From positions 4,828,001 to 4,892,000 of the forward strand of contig CP087965.1 in NCBI GenBank assembly GCA_024703855.1: a stretch of DNA of 64,000 nt, given 5' to 3'. Positions 1-10,074 of this stretch are shown in pieces. Made by a program: the position numbers and the translations under genes. Numbering within the stretch: position 1 is the first letter of the stretch; each line of letters opens with the position of its first letter. The notes below the pieces were generated by a model, which was given only the letters and a program-made list of their open reading frames with translations, was not told the DNA's origin and searched no databases. The DNA is from Polaromonas sp. P2-4 (lineage in GTDB: Bacteria > Pseudomonadota > Gammaproteobacteria > Burkholderiales > Burkholderiaceae_C).

Positions 1-1080
1 TCCGGCACGGCGATCGTCTATGACGCCTGGATGCGTTCCATCATTCTCGAAGGCCTGGATTTCATCGTTCAGGTCATCGTCAGCGCCTGCCAGTACGCCG
101 CGGATTCGCGGGAAGCGCGTCGCGTCCAGGAGACCGTCGAGGCATGGGCCAGAAATCAGGGAATCATTGCTGCCCACTACTCGATGCCGGAAGGCCTTTA
201 TAAATATTCTGATTTGCCCAAATTTGCAAGAATCATCGGGGATTTTGGCGTTATCTACAAAAAGAGACGATTGAATTTTGTTCTGCATGAAATCAATGAT
301 CTCTATCACGATATTCAGGCGGATGATTCCGGTGCGGCCAATCCTGAATCTCTGGATCTTTTGAAGATAAAGGTGCAAAAATGCCTTGACGATTTGTCGG
401 TTTATGACGATATCGGTTTTTTAAGTCGTCAGGCCGTTTCCATGTGTCGAAAGTTGTTCGTTGGGCGGTTTGCCAATGAAAAGGCAAACATGATTTCTGC
501 CGAGATCGATTTTCTTGGTCAGGACGACATCGATGAAATATCGAAACTGGTCGCAAGGCTGGGCGTGGAATGCGACATGGAGCGGTCAATGGACAATGCG
601 GATGCCGTCATGGCATCTCCGTTGCTTCTGAATCTCGGTGAGCGCAGTCGCATTGCGATACTCACCGGCTACCTCGGCTATTTTTACTGGGACATCATCC
701 TGCGTCCAACGGCCAGTGCCCTGTCATTGGACGCAGGCCCGATCGACGAGATTCTGATCGACCGCATCAGCCCCGAAGATGCGACCACCATCACGCTCAA
801 TGATCAGAAGGGTGTTCTGCAGGGCGGGTCATTCGCCGGCTTTGGCGGTTTTCTCAGCCGGTCGATTCGTGAAAATGACTATTTGTGGGGCCGGCTCCAC
901 GCGGTGGACCGGCTCTTCGATATTCTGGACAGCACGGTTCCGGCGACCAGACGTGGCGATTTCGACATTGCCGCCCTGAAAAAACGTGCGTTCGGGAAGG
1001 TGCTTGAGGAGGAGGCCAAGCGGCTCAGGTTCATTCCTGAGTTGATGGCCGAACTCAGGGAGGCCGTCGCACGCCTTTGA
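1..1080 (+). CDS. patatin-like protein, C-terminal part (DUF3376-type), cut by window start
   Basis: The frame is open from base 1, so the N-terminus, including any patatin lipase Ser-Asp domain, lies outside the window. The visible 359 codons are mostly helical. Near the end comes a stretch with GFLSRSIRENDYLWGRL followed by a DRLFDIL segment, which resembles the conserved FGAFxSRxxRxNDWLWGRLDGAxRL block of the DUF3376 domain found at the C-terminus of large bacterial patatin-related proteins. Family assignment rests on that block only. GC content is lower here than in the following genes. The catalytic domain cannot be judged. Confidence 0.55.
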   Translation, partial: SGTAIVYDAWMRSIILEGLDFIVQVIVSACQYAADSREARRVQETVEAWARNQGIIAAHYSMPEGLYKYSDLPKFARIIGDFGVIYKKRRLNFVLHEINDLYHDIQADDSGAANPESLDLLKIKVQKCLDDLSVYDDIGFLSRQAVSMCRKLFVGRFANEKANMISAEIDFLGQDDIDEISKLVARLGVECDMERSMDNADAVMASPLLLNLGERSRIAILTGYLGYFYWDIILRPTASALSLDAGPIDEILIDRISPEDATTITLNDQKGVLQGGSFAGFGGFLSRSIRENDYLWGRLHAVDRLFDILDSTVPATRRGDFDIAALKKRAFGKVLEEEAKRLRFIPELMAELREAVARL

Positions 1081-1202
1081 CGCTATCCATGGACGCCATC
1101 GCCGCCGGTTGTCGACGGTCCCTGTCCCGTCTGCTGGCGCTGGGGTGGGGACAGGGTTTGTCCGGATGAAACAAGACTTGCGGTCACGCGTCGGGTTGTT
1201 CA

Positions 1203-1229
1203 TAATTACGCGTAATTACATGAAATTAC
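1203..1229. promoter_or_regulatory. overlapping palindromic operators upstream of the malonate regulator
   Basis: TAATTACGCGTAATTA (1203-1218) is a perfect 16-base palindrome. It overlaps a second dyad, GTAATT-ACATGA-AATTAC (1212-1229), that has one mismatched pair. Both carry the half-site GTAATT. They lie about 50-80 bases before the GntR/FadR-type regulator, so autoregulation by that protein is the natural inference. The region 1081-1250 shows nothing else. Confidence 0.55.
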
Positions 1230-1280
1230 CACGACAGTTGCCGGCGGTCAATGCCAAATCAGCCTGAAGGAACCCTTGCC

Positions 1281-1949
1281 ATGCGTCTTGTCCAGAGTTC
1301 ATTGCACCAGGAGGTCGCCGACACCCTGCGCGAGCAGATTTTTGCGGGCCTGCTTGCGCCGGGCAGTTTTCTGGATGAAGTCGCCCTGTGCGAGCGGCTG
1401 GAAATCTCCCGCACGCCGTTGCGTGAGGCGCTGAAGGTGCTGACCTCGGAAGGCCTGCTGCGCCACGAACCCCGGCGCGGTTGCTTTGTCAGTGAAGTCA
1501 CCGAGCAGGATCTGGACGATATTTTTCCGGTGATTGCGCTGCTGGAAGGGCGCTGCGCCTATGAGGCGGCGCGCAATGCGACCGATGCCGACCTGGCGGC
1601 GCTTACGACGCTGCACGAGCGGCTGAACAGCCATGCGCAGGCGGGCCGCATCAATGACTATTACGCGGCGAATTTCGCGATTCACGAGGCCATTATTTTG
1701 CTGGCCAACAACCGCTGGCTGGCGCAGGCGATTGCCGATTTGCGCAAGATTTTGAAGCTGGCGCGCTTGCAGTCGCTGCAGGCGCCGGGCCGGCTGGCGC
1801 AAAGCCTGTCTGAGCACATGACGGTGTTTGCCGCGCTGAAAAGCCGCGACAGCGAAGGCGCCGAGGCCGCCATGCGCACGCACTTGCTGCGCCAGCGCGA
1901 AGCCTTGCGCGAGGTGGCCCGCAACCAGCGCTCGAGGGTCGCATCATGA
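1281..1949 (+). CDS. matR: GntR/FadR-type (FCD) transcriptional regulator of the malonate operon
   Basis: The 222-residue protein starts with a winged-helix GntR domain (about residues 5-70, with LCERLEISRTPLREALKVL as the recognition region) followed by an all-helical FCD ligand-binding domain to about residue 215. The ATG at 1281 is preferred to the one at 1251 because AAGGA lies 9 bases before it. Its stop overlaps the start of the decarboxylase gene (ATGA), so the two are co-transcribed. FadR-type regulators next to malonyl-CoA decarboxylase are known as MatR, which senses malonate or malonyl-CoA; that role is inferred here from the neighbours. Overlapping palindromes just upstream are likely operators. 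Confidence 0.75.
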   Translation: MRLVQSSLHQEVADTLREQIFAGLLAPGSFLDEVALCERLEISRTPLREALKVLTSEGLLRHEPRRGCFVSEVTEQDLDDIFPVIALLEGRCAYEAARNATDADLAALTTLHERLNSHAQAGRINDYYAANFAIHEAIILLANNRWLAQAIADLRKILKLARLQSLQAPGRLAQSLSEHMTVFAALKSRDSEGAEAAMRTHLLRQREALREVARNQRSRVAS

Positions 1950-3451
1950 GCGCGGCAGACTGGCTCAACCGCAGCGTGTCGCGTCTTGCAGGCGAGAAAA
2001 ATGCCTCAAAAGAACCCGCGGCCCCCGTATCCAATGCGCAAGCAGCTCCTAAAAAGATAGCTGCTGCAACCTTGCCCGAGGCGTTGCCGGCAGGGCGCTC
2101 CACCCGCGAGCGCCTCAAGGCCACGCTGCGGCAAAAGGAGGAGGCCCTGTCGCCGCGCGTATTGCGCCGTACGCTGGAGGAGCTGAAGGCGATTGTCGAC
2201 CCGCAGGTGAGCGAGGTCGAGGGCGGACGCCGGGCCAAGGGCGTCGCAGGCTGGTACGCCGGCGCCGCCTTGAACGAGCGCCGCGACATGTGGCTGTTGA
2301 TGAGCGAGCAGTTCGTCGCCGATGCGCAAAAGTCAAGCTGGCGCAAGCCCAGTTTGCCGCTGCGGTGGGCACACCCGATGAGGCGGTGGCCGAGGTACGC
2401 TTGCGGCGGGCCACGGTGTCGCCACGCAGGCGGCTGCTGCAGCGCTTCAGTGCCTTCCCCGAGGGAATCCGGTTTCTGGTGAATATGCGGGCCGACATGC
2501 TGCCCTACCTCAAGGCGGACAAGCGCCTGCATGCCCTCGATGTCGAGATGGAGTACATGTTCTCGACCTGGTTTGACGTGGGTTTTCTGGACCTGCGCCG
2601 CATCAGCTGGGATTCGCCCGCATCGCTGATCGAAAAGTTGATCAAGTACGAGGCGGTGCATGACATCAAGAGCTGGGCCGATGTGAAAAACCGGCTCGAC
2701 AGCGACCGCCGCTGTTACGGCTTTTTCATCCCAGCTTGCCTGACGAGCCGCTGATTTTTGTGGAAGTCGCCTTGATGGACACGATTGCCGACAGCATCAT
2801 GCCTTTGCTCGACGAGTCGGCTGACGCGGCAGATTTGAACAGGGCCACCACCGCGATTTTTTACTCCATCAGCAACACGCAGGGCGGCTTGCGCGGCGTG
2901 AGTTTTGGCGACTCGCTCATCAAGCGCGTGGTCGAAACGCTGAAGGAAGAGTTTCCAAGGCTCAAAACCTTTGCCACGCTGTCGCCGATTCCGGGCTTTC
3001 GCAGCTGGCTGGGCAAGCATGCGGCCGCCATGCTGGAGGCACTGGACGACAAGTCGCGTGCGACGCTGGGCCGGTCCCTGGGGTTTGAGCCGCCCACCGC
3101 AGGGCATTTACTGCGTGCCGCCGACGATGCACTGAACTTGCCGGAGAAGTCGCCCGTGCGTTTGATGCTGCTGCAATGCGCCGCGCATTACCTCGGGCTG
3201 GCACTGGAGGGCAATGAAGGGGGAATGAAGGGGGCAAGCCGGTTGATCCGGTGGCGCGCTTTCACCTGGGCAACGGGGCACGCGTCGAACGGCTCAACTG
3301 GGCCGGTGACCCCTCGCCCAAAGGCCTCAAGCAGTCTTATGGCCTGATGGTGAATTACCTTTACGACCTCAAGCGCCTGGACAAGCACCGGGCCATGTTG
3401 GCGCAGGGAAAAATACCGGTGTCCAGCAGTATTGAGGATTTGCGTATTTAG
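1946..3451 (+). CDS. matA: malonyl-CoA decarboxylase (three apparent frameshifts)
   Basis: The enzyme converts malonyl-CoA to acetyl-CoA and CO2 in the cytosol. The reading frame is recovered in four pieces joined near 2330, 2735 and 3235, each consistent with loss of one base. Recognisable family blocks are RRLLQRFSAFPEGIRFLVNMRADML, then PLIFVEVALM, then FATLSPIPGFRSWL, and a C-terminal FHLGNGARVERLNWAGDPSPKGLKQSYG-like tail (given here in parts). Combined length of about 500 residues fits the family. An Ala/Lys-rich insert near 2038-2066 coincides with a copy of the dispersed Comamonadaceae-type repeat. The gene overlaps the regulator by 4 bases and is followed by a Bug protein, an enoyl-CoA hydratase and malonyl-CoA synthetase. 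Confidence 0.88.
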
Positions 3452-3522
3452 AACTTAACCGTGTGCCGGATTTGGTTTGGTGTGATTTCGTTTTTTTTAT
3501 TCAACAACGACAGGAGACAACA

Positions 3523-4522
3523 ATGACATTCAGCTTTGAAGTAAAGGCTTCCCGGCGCGACGTGCTGCGTGCTGGCGCGGCCAGCCTTGCGGTGCTTTCC
3601 CTCGGCAGCCATGCCCAGTCGGGCTGGCCCGCCAGGCCGGTCACGCTGGTGGTGCCTTTCCCGGCAGGCGGCGGCACCGATGCCTTTGCCCGGCCCTTGT
3701 CGGCGCAGTTTGCCAAACTCACCGGCAAGCCGCTCATCGTCGACAACCGCGGCGGTGCCGGCGGCACGCTGGGTGCCAGCGTTGCAGGCCAAGGCGCAAC
3801 CCGACGGTTACACCCTGTTCATGGGGGCGGTTCACCACGCCATTGCGCCGTCGATGTACCCCAAGCTGGACTACGACATCGAGAAGGATTTTGTGCCGCT
3901 GGCCTTGCTGGCCAACGTGCCGCAGGTGGTGGTGGTCAACCCGAAACGTGTCGAGTCATCTGATATCAAGGCCTTCATCGAGTACGTGCGCAAAACCCCG
4001 GGGCGCCTGAACTACGGTTCTGCGGGGGCCGGCACCTCCCACCACCTCGCCGGTGAACTGTTCAAGCAGCAGACTAAAACCTTTATCACCCACATTCCCT
4101 ACCGCGGTGCGGGCCCGGCTTTGCAGGACCTGATCTCCGGCAACGTAGACATGATGTTTGACGGCCTGGGTTCTTCTGCGGCCCACATCAAGAGCGGGCG
4201 CATCAAGGCCCTGATGGTGTCGGGCAGCAAGCGCAACCCGGCTTTTCCGGATGTGCCTTGCGCCGCTGAAGTGGGCTTGCCGGAGTACACCGTGACCACC
4301 TGGTATGGCATGTGGGCCCCCAAGGGCACGCCCGCCGATGTCCAGGCGCGCATCGTGGAAGAGCTGCGCAAGGCCGGCGCTTCGGATGAGCTCAAGGCCA
4401 TCTGGGCCAGCAACGGCGCGGAGTTTGGCAACCTCACGCCGCCGCAGTTCGGTTCTTTCGTCAGCGCTGAAGTCAAGCGCTGGGCCGCCGTCGTCAAGGC
4501 ATCCGGAGCCAAGCTGGAATGA
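3523..4522 (+). CDS. Bug-family periplasmic substrate-binding protein (one frameshift)
   Basis: This is a tripartite-tricarboxylate-type (Bug/TctC) binding protein of about 325 residues. The N-terminus carries a twin-arginine-like signal (SRRDVLRAGAASLAVLSLG, then HAQ cleavage region). Family motifs include PVTLVVPFPAGGGTDAFAR, the IVDNRGGAGG loop, QPDGYTL, and HIPYRGAGPALQDLISG. The frame changes near 3790. No membrane subunits (TctA/TctB) lie nearby, which is typical of orphan Bug genes. Position between matA and matB suggests that the ligand is malonate or a related dicarboxylate, but this is inference. The stop overlaps the next start (ATGA at 4519). Confidence 0.88.
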
Positions 4523-5301
4523 CGGGTCAGGTTCAACTGGCGACCGAAGGCGCGCTGGCCTTTGTCACCCTGTCGCATGCTGGCAAGTTCAACGCCATGT
4601 CGCGATCGATGTGGCGTGAGTTGCGCGCCGTTTTTACCTCCCACCAGCAAAGCAGTACGCTGCGCTGCGTGCTGATCCGGGGAGAGGGCGGGCATTTTTG
4701 TGCCGGGGGCGACATCTCTGAATACGCAGGGTTTCGCTTTGAGGAGGCCACGCTGCGTGACTTTCATGAAGATGACGTGTGGGGCGGCTTGCAGGCCATG
4801 CTGGACTGCGACCTGCCCATCGTGGCGCAGATCGAGGGCAACTGCATGGGCGCGGGGCTTGAGATCGCCAGTTGCTGCGACTTGCGGCTTGCCAGCGAGT
4901 CGGCCCGCTTTGGCGCGCCGATTGCCAAGCTGGGCTTCCCGATGGCACCGCGCGAGGCGGCGCTGGTTTTGCGCGCCGTGGGCGAGCGGACTGCCCGCGA
5001 GATGCTGCTGGCAGCGGCGGTGCTGGATGCGGCCGAGATGAAACAACGCGGTTTTCTCAACCAGGTCGAGCCTGTGGGCGAGGTCAGCGCGGCGGCGCTG
5101 GCGTGCGCGGGCCGCATCAGCCAGCTGGCACCGCAGGCGGCACGCCTGAATAAACAGTCATTTCGGGCTCTGGCCCAATATCCATCTGCACAAGCAGCTA
5201 CTAATTTGATAGCAAATGCATACCAGTATGCAGCCAGTCCCGAGCACCGCGAAGGCGTGACGGCCTTCATTGAAAAACGCCAACCCCGGTTTGAGCACTG
5301 A
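4519..5301 (+). CDS. enoyl-CoA hydratase/isomerase (crotonase) family protein
   Basis: The 260-residue crotonase-fold protein has the oxyanion-hole segment GHFCAGGDISEY and the second CoA-binding loop EGNCMGAGLEIASCCDLRLAS. The usual catalytic glutamates of enoyl-CoA hydratase are not obvious, so it may act on another acyl-CoA (isomerase, decarboxylase or hydrolase type). It overlaps the Bug gene by 4 bases and precedes malonyl-CoA synthetase, so it belongs to the malonate operon. A copy of the dispersed repeat (about 5196-5222) lies inside the coding sequence and encodes AQAATNLIANA. Substrate is unknown. Confidence 0.82.
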   Translation: MTGQVQLATEGALAFVTLSHAGKFNAMSRSMWRELRAVFTSHQQSSTLRCVLIRGEGGHFCAGGDISEYAGFRFEEATLRDFHEDDVWGGLQAMLDCDLPIVAQIEGNCMGAGLEIASCCDLRLASESARFGAPIAKLGFPMAPREAALVLRAVGERTAREMLLAAAVLDAAEMKQRGFLNQVEPVGEVSAAALACAGRISQLAPQAARLNKQSFRALAQYPSAQAATNLIANAYQYAASPEHREGVTAFIEKRQPRFEH

Positions 5302-5351
5302 ACTTGCTGCGTGAATCTTTAATTCTCCGAATTTCTTCGACTGCCTGATCC

Positions 5352-6871
5352 ATGAAAAACCATAATCTTTTTGCCGCCCTGCGCGCTGCCTTCCCTTTAG
5401 CCTTGGATGAAGTCGCGGTTGAAACCGACAACGACCTGACTTACTCGTGGCGTGACCTGGAGCGCGCCACGGCCATGATGGCCAACCTGCTCCAGTCGCT
5501 GGGCTTGCCGGATGGCGCTCGGGTGGCGGTGCAGGTTGAAAAATCGGTCGAGGCCATGGTGCTTTACCTGGCAACTTTGCGCGTGGGCTATGTGTTTTTG
5601 CCGCTCAACACCGCCTACCAGAGCGCCGAGATCGAGTATTTCATCGGCAACGCGGAGCCGTCTGTGGTGGTGTGCAGCAGCAAAAACTTTGGCTGGGTCA
5701 GCAAAATCGCCTTCAAGGCGGGCACGCAAAACGTCTTCACGCTGGACGACGACCGCAGCGGCTCCCTGCTGGAGCGGGCGTCGCATTGCAGCGACCAGCA
5801 TGAAGTGGCGCTGCGGCAAGAAGATGACCTGGCCGCGATTTTGTACACCAGCGGCACCACCGGCCGCAGCAAGGGCGCGATGCTGTCGCACGGCAATATG
5901 CTGAGCAATGCGCTGGTGCTCAAAGACTACTGGGGCTGGAAGCCCGGGGACGTGTTGATCCACGCCTTGCCGATTTTTCATGTGCACGGCCTTTTTGTGG
6001 CCATTCACGGCGCGCTGATCAACGGCAGCAAGATGATCTGGCTGTCTAAATTCGACCCGAAACTGGTGGTGAAAAAGCTGCCCGAAGCCACCGTGTTCAT
6101 GGGCGTGCCCACGCTGTATGTGCGCCTGCTGGCCGAGCCGGGGCTCACCCGTGAAGCCTGCCGCAACATGCGCCTTTTGTGGCAGGTTCTGCGCCCTTGC
6201 TCATCGAAACCTTCAACGAATGGCAGCAGCGCACCGGCCACACGATTCTGGAGCGCTACGGCATGAGCGAAACCGCCATGCTGACGTCCAACCCGTACCA
6301 GGGCGGCGAAAGGCGAGGCGGCACCGTGGGTTTTGCGCTGCCGGGCGTTAGCCTGCGGGTGCAGGACGATGAAGGAACGTCCCTGCCCGTGGGCGAGATT
6401 GGGGGCATTCAGGTCAAGGGGCCGAATATCTTCAAGGGTTACTGGCGCATGCCCGAGAAGACAAAGGAAGAGTTCACCGCCGACGGTTACTTCAAAACCG
6501 GCGACGTGGGCAAGATCGACGAGCGTGGCTACATCACCATCGTGGGGCGCAGCAAAGACCTGATCATCAGCGGCGGCTACAACGTTTACCCGGCTGAAAT
6601 TGAGGGCTACATCAACGAGCTGCCCGGCGTGGCCGAAAGCGCGCTGGTCGGCGTGCCGCATCCGGATTTTGGCGAAGCCGGCGTGGCCGTCGTCATCGCC
6701 AAGCCCGGTGCCACGCTGGATGCGGGCCAGATTGTGGCCGCGCTCAAGTCAAAGCTGGCCAACTTCAAGATTCCCAAGCAATGTTTGGTCGTGGGCGAGC
6801 TGCCGCGCAACACCATGGGCAAAGTCCAGAAGAACCTGCTGCATGAGCAGTACAAGGGCTTGTTCGCCTGA
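5352..6871 (+). CDS. matB: malonyl-CoA synthetase / acyl-CoA ligase (one frameshift)
   Basis: This ANL-superfamily ligase activates malonate with ATP and CoA. The P-loop-like AMP-binding motif is YTSGTTGRSKGAMLSHGN. Further motifs are ERYGMSETAML, GYWRMPEKTKEEF, YFKTGDVGKIDERGY and the C-terminal lysine region RNTMGKVQKNLL. The frame is broken near 6182, where restoring one G in TTGTGG gives the expected LLVAGSAPLLIETF. Total length of about 505 residues fits MatB. With matA it forms the two-step route malonate to malonyl-CoA to acetyl-CoA. The malonate assignment leans on context, since ligase specificity is hard to read from motifs. Confidence 0.85.
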
Positions 6872-6880
6872 GTCTTGGTG

Positions 6881-6924
6881 GCTATCAATTTGATAGCTAC
6901 TTGCGCCCATAGTACATGGGCTGG
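6881..6924. repeat. dispersed Comamonadaceae-type short repeat
   Basis: GCTATCAATTTGATAGCTAC is followed by TTGCGCCCATAGTACATGGGCTGG. Closely related copies occur at 29619-29663 and 46948-46998, with degenerate ones at about 2038, 5196, 26092, 28167, 38430, 43936, 54548, 59486 and 60265. The core is an inverted repeat (AGCTATNNNNNNATAGCT type) with a TTGCGC...GGGCTGG tail. This copy sits between the convergent matB and uspA and may also act as a terminator-like hairpin. Confidence 0.6.
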
Positions 6925-6932
6925 TTCTTGAT

Positions 6933-7382
6933 TTACCTTAAAACCAGCACCGGAATATGCGAATGCGTCAGCACATGCGTTGTTTCGCTGCCCAGGAGCA
7001 GGCGTTTGAGGCCGCGCCGGCCATGTGAGGCCATCACAATCAAATCGCAGTTGTGCTTTTTGGCCGTGGCAATAATGGTCTCGGCGATGAGATCAGAGGT
7101 CGTGGTGACCGCCTTGGCCTTGACGCCGGCGGCCTCGGCGCTGGTTTTGATAGCCTCCACGACAGCCTGGGCATCGTCTGCCCATTGTTTCTCGATGTGG
7201 GCTACATCCTTCATCGCCGTCTCTGCCGATATGCCGCCTTCAAAATAGCTGACCGGGTAGCGCGGAACCACCTTGAGCGCCACCAGCTGCGCGCCCGTGA
7301 GCTCGGCCAGCTGGATGCCGCTGATCACGGCTTTGCGTGACAGGTCTGACCCATCCGTTGCAATCAGAATGCACTGGTACAT
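6933..7382 (-). CDS. universal stress protein (UspA family)
   Basis: The 149-residue single-domain protein begins MYQCILIATDGSDLSRKAV and ends with the ATP-binding signature MASHGRRGLKRLLLGSETTHVL (G-2x-G-9x-G-S/T pattern). The start at 7382 is chosen because an AGGAGG ribosome site precedes it. An FNR box lies 60 bases upstream in the shared divergent region with the copper ATPase, so anaerobic or microaerobic induction is likely; USP genes under FNR control are well known in Proteobacteria. Precise function is not predictable. Confidence 0.9.
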   Translation of the reverse strand: MYQCILIATDGSDLSRKAVISGIQLAELTGAQLVALKVVPRYPVSYFEGGISAETAMKDVAHIEKQWADDAQAVVEAIKTSAEAAGVKAKAVTTTSDLIAETIIATAKKHNCDLIVMASHGRRGLKRLLLGSETTHVLTHSHIPVLVLR

Positions 7383-7441
7383 GGCAAGCCTCCTGAGGTT
7401 CAATGCGTGTTTTAGCTTAGGCCTCATTGATAACCCGGTCC

Positions 7442-7455
7442 TTGATCCATGTCAA
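7442..7455. promoter_or_regulatory. FNR/ANR box in the uspA-ccoI intergenic region
   Basis: TTGATCCATGTCAA matches TTGAT-N4-(A/G)TCAA. It lies between divergent uspA (start 7382) and ccoI (start 7490), so it could serve either promoter. An identical 14-mer occurs before hemN. Confidence 0.75.
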
Positions 7456-7489
7456 GGTCTTTAGCCCAGGCTGCCAGTAGTCTTGGCCC

Positions 7490-9806
7490 ATGCAAGCTGC
7501 TGCCCTCCTGTCTGCGTTGCCCGAGCCCGGCCGTTTGGCCGTGTTTGACGACCCGGACGAGTGGGCCACTTTCAGCCAGCCCGCCGACCCAACCGCCGGC
7601 CAATCGTCAGCCGCAAGCACGGGTTTGTGGGAGTCGCAGGTGGTGGTGCGCGGCATGCACTGCGCGGCCTGTTCGCTCACGCTGGAGCAGGCGCTGCTGG
7701 GCATTCAGGGCGTTGTCTCCGCCCAGGTCAGTGCGGCGAGCCGGCGCGCCAGCATTGTCTGGTCGGCGGCGCTGACCCGGCCGTCGCAATGGATGGGCGC
7801 GCCGCTTGCCTTGGGCTACCGGCTGCTGCCCGCGGCCGATGCGTTTGCGCCCCAGCCCGGCCGCAAGGCGGCGCGCCTGGCGTTGTGGCGCTGGCTGGTG
7901 GCCGGTTTTTGCATGATGCAGGTCATGATGTACGCGACACCGGCTTATGTGGCAGGGCCGGGCGACATCACACCCGACATTCAAAGCCTGCTGCGCTGGG
8001 CCTCCTGGGTGCTGAGTTTGCCTGTGGTGTTCTTTTCGTGTGCGCCGTTTTTTGGCAATGCGCTGCGCGATTTGAGGCAGCGCCGTATCAGCATGGACTT
8101 GCCGGTGGCGCTGGGCATCATCATGACCTTTGCCGTCAGCAGCGCCGCCACCTTTGAGCCACAGGGCAGGTGGGGGCAGGAGGTTTATTTTGATTCGCTG
8201 ACGATGTTTGTCTTTTTCCTGCTCACCGGCCGCTGGCTGGAGCAGCGCCTGCGTGCGCGCACGGCCGGTGCCCTCGACAGCCTGATGCAGCGCTTGCCCG
8301 ACAGCATCGAGCGGCAGCTACCCGGCGGCGGCTTTGAACGGGTGGCCGTGCGCCGACTGGTGCCGGGTGATCTGGTTCGTGTGCTGCCCGGTGAGGCTTT
8401 TCCGGCCGATGGCACGATTGTTCTGGGCGACACCTTTGCCGATGAAGCGCTGCTGACCGGCGAGTCCCGTCCCGTCGCCCGCCCGCTGGGCGCATCGGTG
8501 CTGGCCGGCAGCCACAACCTGTCGGCCACCGTGCAGGTGCGCATCGACAACATCGGCGAGACCACCCGTTACGCGCAGATTGTGGCCCTGATGGCACGGG
8601 CCGCGGTGGACAAGCCCCGGCTGGCGCTGCTGGCCGACCAGGTGGCCAAGCCTTTTTGGGCTTTGTGCTGCTGGTCGCCGCCCTGGCCGCCGCCTACTGG
8701 TGGAACACAGACCCCGCCCGAGGCCTGATGGCGGCGGTGGCCGTGCTGGTGGTGACCTGCCCCTGCGCGCTGTCGCTGGCCACACCCACCGCCATGCTGA
8801 CTTCCGCTGGGCTGCTGGCGCGGCATGGCGTGCTGGTGCGCCGTTTGCAGGCGCTGGAAGCGCTGGCCAGCATAGACACGGTGATTTTTGACAAAACCGG
8901 CACTCTGACCGAAGCCCGCATGGGCTTGCGCGGCGTGACTACCCGCGCCGGCGTGACGAGCGCAGAGGCGCTGCAATTGGCGGGTGCGCTGGCGCAGCAC
9001 TCGCTGCACCCGGTGTCGCGCGCATTGGTGCTGGCGGCGGGTAGTGAGTTGCCCGATCCGGCCTTTGCGTCCGGGACGCTGAAGGTGTTCGATATCCGGG
9101 AGTTTGCGGGCCAGGGGCTTGAGGGCCGACTCACCGACTTGCCTGTGCCGGGTGCGCTGGGCCTGGTGCGCCTGGGCTCGGCCCGGTTTTGCCGGCTCGA
9201 CGGCCCCGACCACAGCCTGCGGGTTTACCTGGCCGACGTTTCTGGTTGGCTGGCCGGATTTGATCTTGACGAAGTGCTTCGCCCCGATGCCCATGAAGCC
9301 GTCGCCCGCTTGCACAAAGCCGGGTTTGCGGTGCAGATGCTGTCGGGCGATAACGATGCCGCGGCCAGGCGGGCGGCAGACCGGCTGGGCATCCAGCAAG
9401 TGCAGGGCGATTGCACCCCCACGCCAAGCTGGAGTATTTGCAGGTGTTGCAACAGCAGGGCCGCAAGGTGCTCATGGTCGGGGACGGCCTGAACGACGGG
9501 CCGGTGTTGGCCCGTGCCCACGTCTCGGTGGCGGTCGGGCAGGCCGTGCCGCTGGCGCAAGCCCAGTCCGACCTCGTCGTGCCGGGCGGGCAGTTGCTGA
9601 TGCTGCCCCACATGCTGGCCCACGCGCGCCAAACCATGCGCATCGTGCGGCAAAACCTTTGGTGGGCCGCTGCCTACAACGCGGTCTGCGTGCCCTTGGC
9701 CCTGATGGGCTGGCTGCCGGCCTGGCTGGCCGGACTCGGCATGGCGCTCAGTTCGCTGCTGGTCATTGCCAATGCGGCCCGCCTGTCGCGCCTCAAAGAA
9801 GGCTGA
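7490..9806 (+). CDS. ccoI: copper-translocating P-type ATPase for cbb3 oxidase assembly (two frameshifts)
   Basis: This P1B-type ATPase delivers copper for cbb3 oxidase maturation at the inner membrane. The order is a heavy-metal domain with GMHCAACS (about residue 61), transmembrane helices, the LTGES actuator loop, the CPC metal site in TCPCALSLATPTA, the phosphorylation motif DKTGTLT, and the hinge MVGDGLNDGPVLA. The frame shifts near 8655 and near 9415, each fitting one lost base. Total length is about 770 residues. ccoS and ccoNOQP follow directly, which favours CcoI (also called CopA2 or FixI) over a general copper exporter. Confidence 0.9.
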
Positions 9807-9813
9807 GCCGCTG

Positions 9814-9993
9814 ATGGACATTTTGTTTCTTCTGGTTCCCTTGTCGGTGTTGCTGGCGCTCGGCGTGCTGGGGGTGCTGGCCTGGGCGGTCTGGTCGGGT
9901 CAGTTTGAAGACATGGAAAGTGAAGGGCAGCGCATTTTCCAGGATGAGGCGATGAAAGACGCGCAGAAACGTCCGGCTGACACGATGGGTTGA
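9814..9993 (+). CDS. ccoS: cbb3 oxidase maturation protein CcoS
   Basis: The 59-residue protein has one N-terminal membrane helix (MDILFLLVPLSVLLALGVLG region) and the small conserved tail SGQFEDMESEGQRIFQDE typical of CcoS. CcoS is needed to insert haem and copper into CcoN. It follows ccoI by 7 bases, as in many proteobacterial ccoGHIS clusters. Confidence 0.9.
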   Translation: MDILFLLVPLSVLLALGVLGVLAWAVWSGQFEDMESEGQRIFQDEAMKDAQKRPADTMG

Positions 9994-10000
9994 AGGAAGG

Positions 10001-10014
10001 TTGATCCATATCAA
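10001..10014. promoter_or_regulatory. perfect FNR/ANR box upstream of ccoN
   Basis: TTGATCCATATCAA is an exact TTGAT-N4-ATCAA palindrome, 60 bases before the ccoN start. It is the best of the three boxes in the window and implies activation of the oxidase operon under low oxygen. Confidence 0.85.
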
Positions 10015-10074
10015 CTCGCGCATCACGTCCCGGCGGCACACTGACCGTTAACTTAGGTCACCGAGGACTTCCTG

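Noticed and set aside
1946..3451. True pseudogene or programmed frameshifting in matA and other broken genes
   Set aside because: The same kind of break affects essential genes across the whole window, with no common slippery site or stimulatory structure, so error is more likely.
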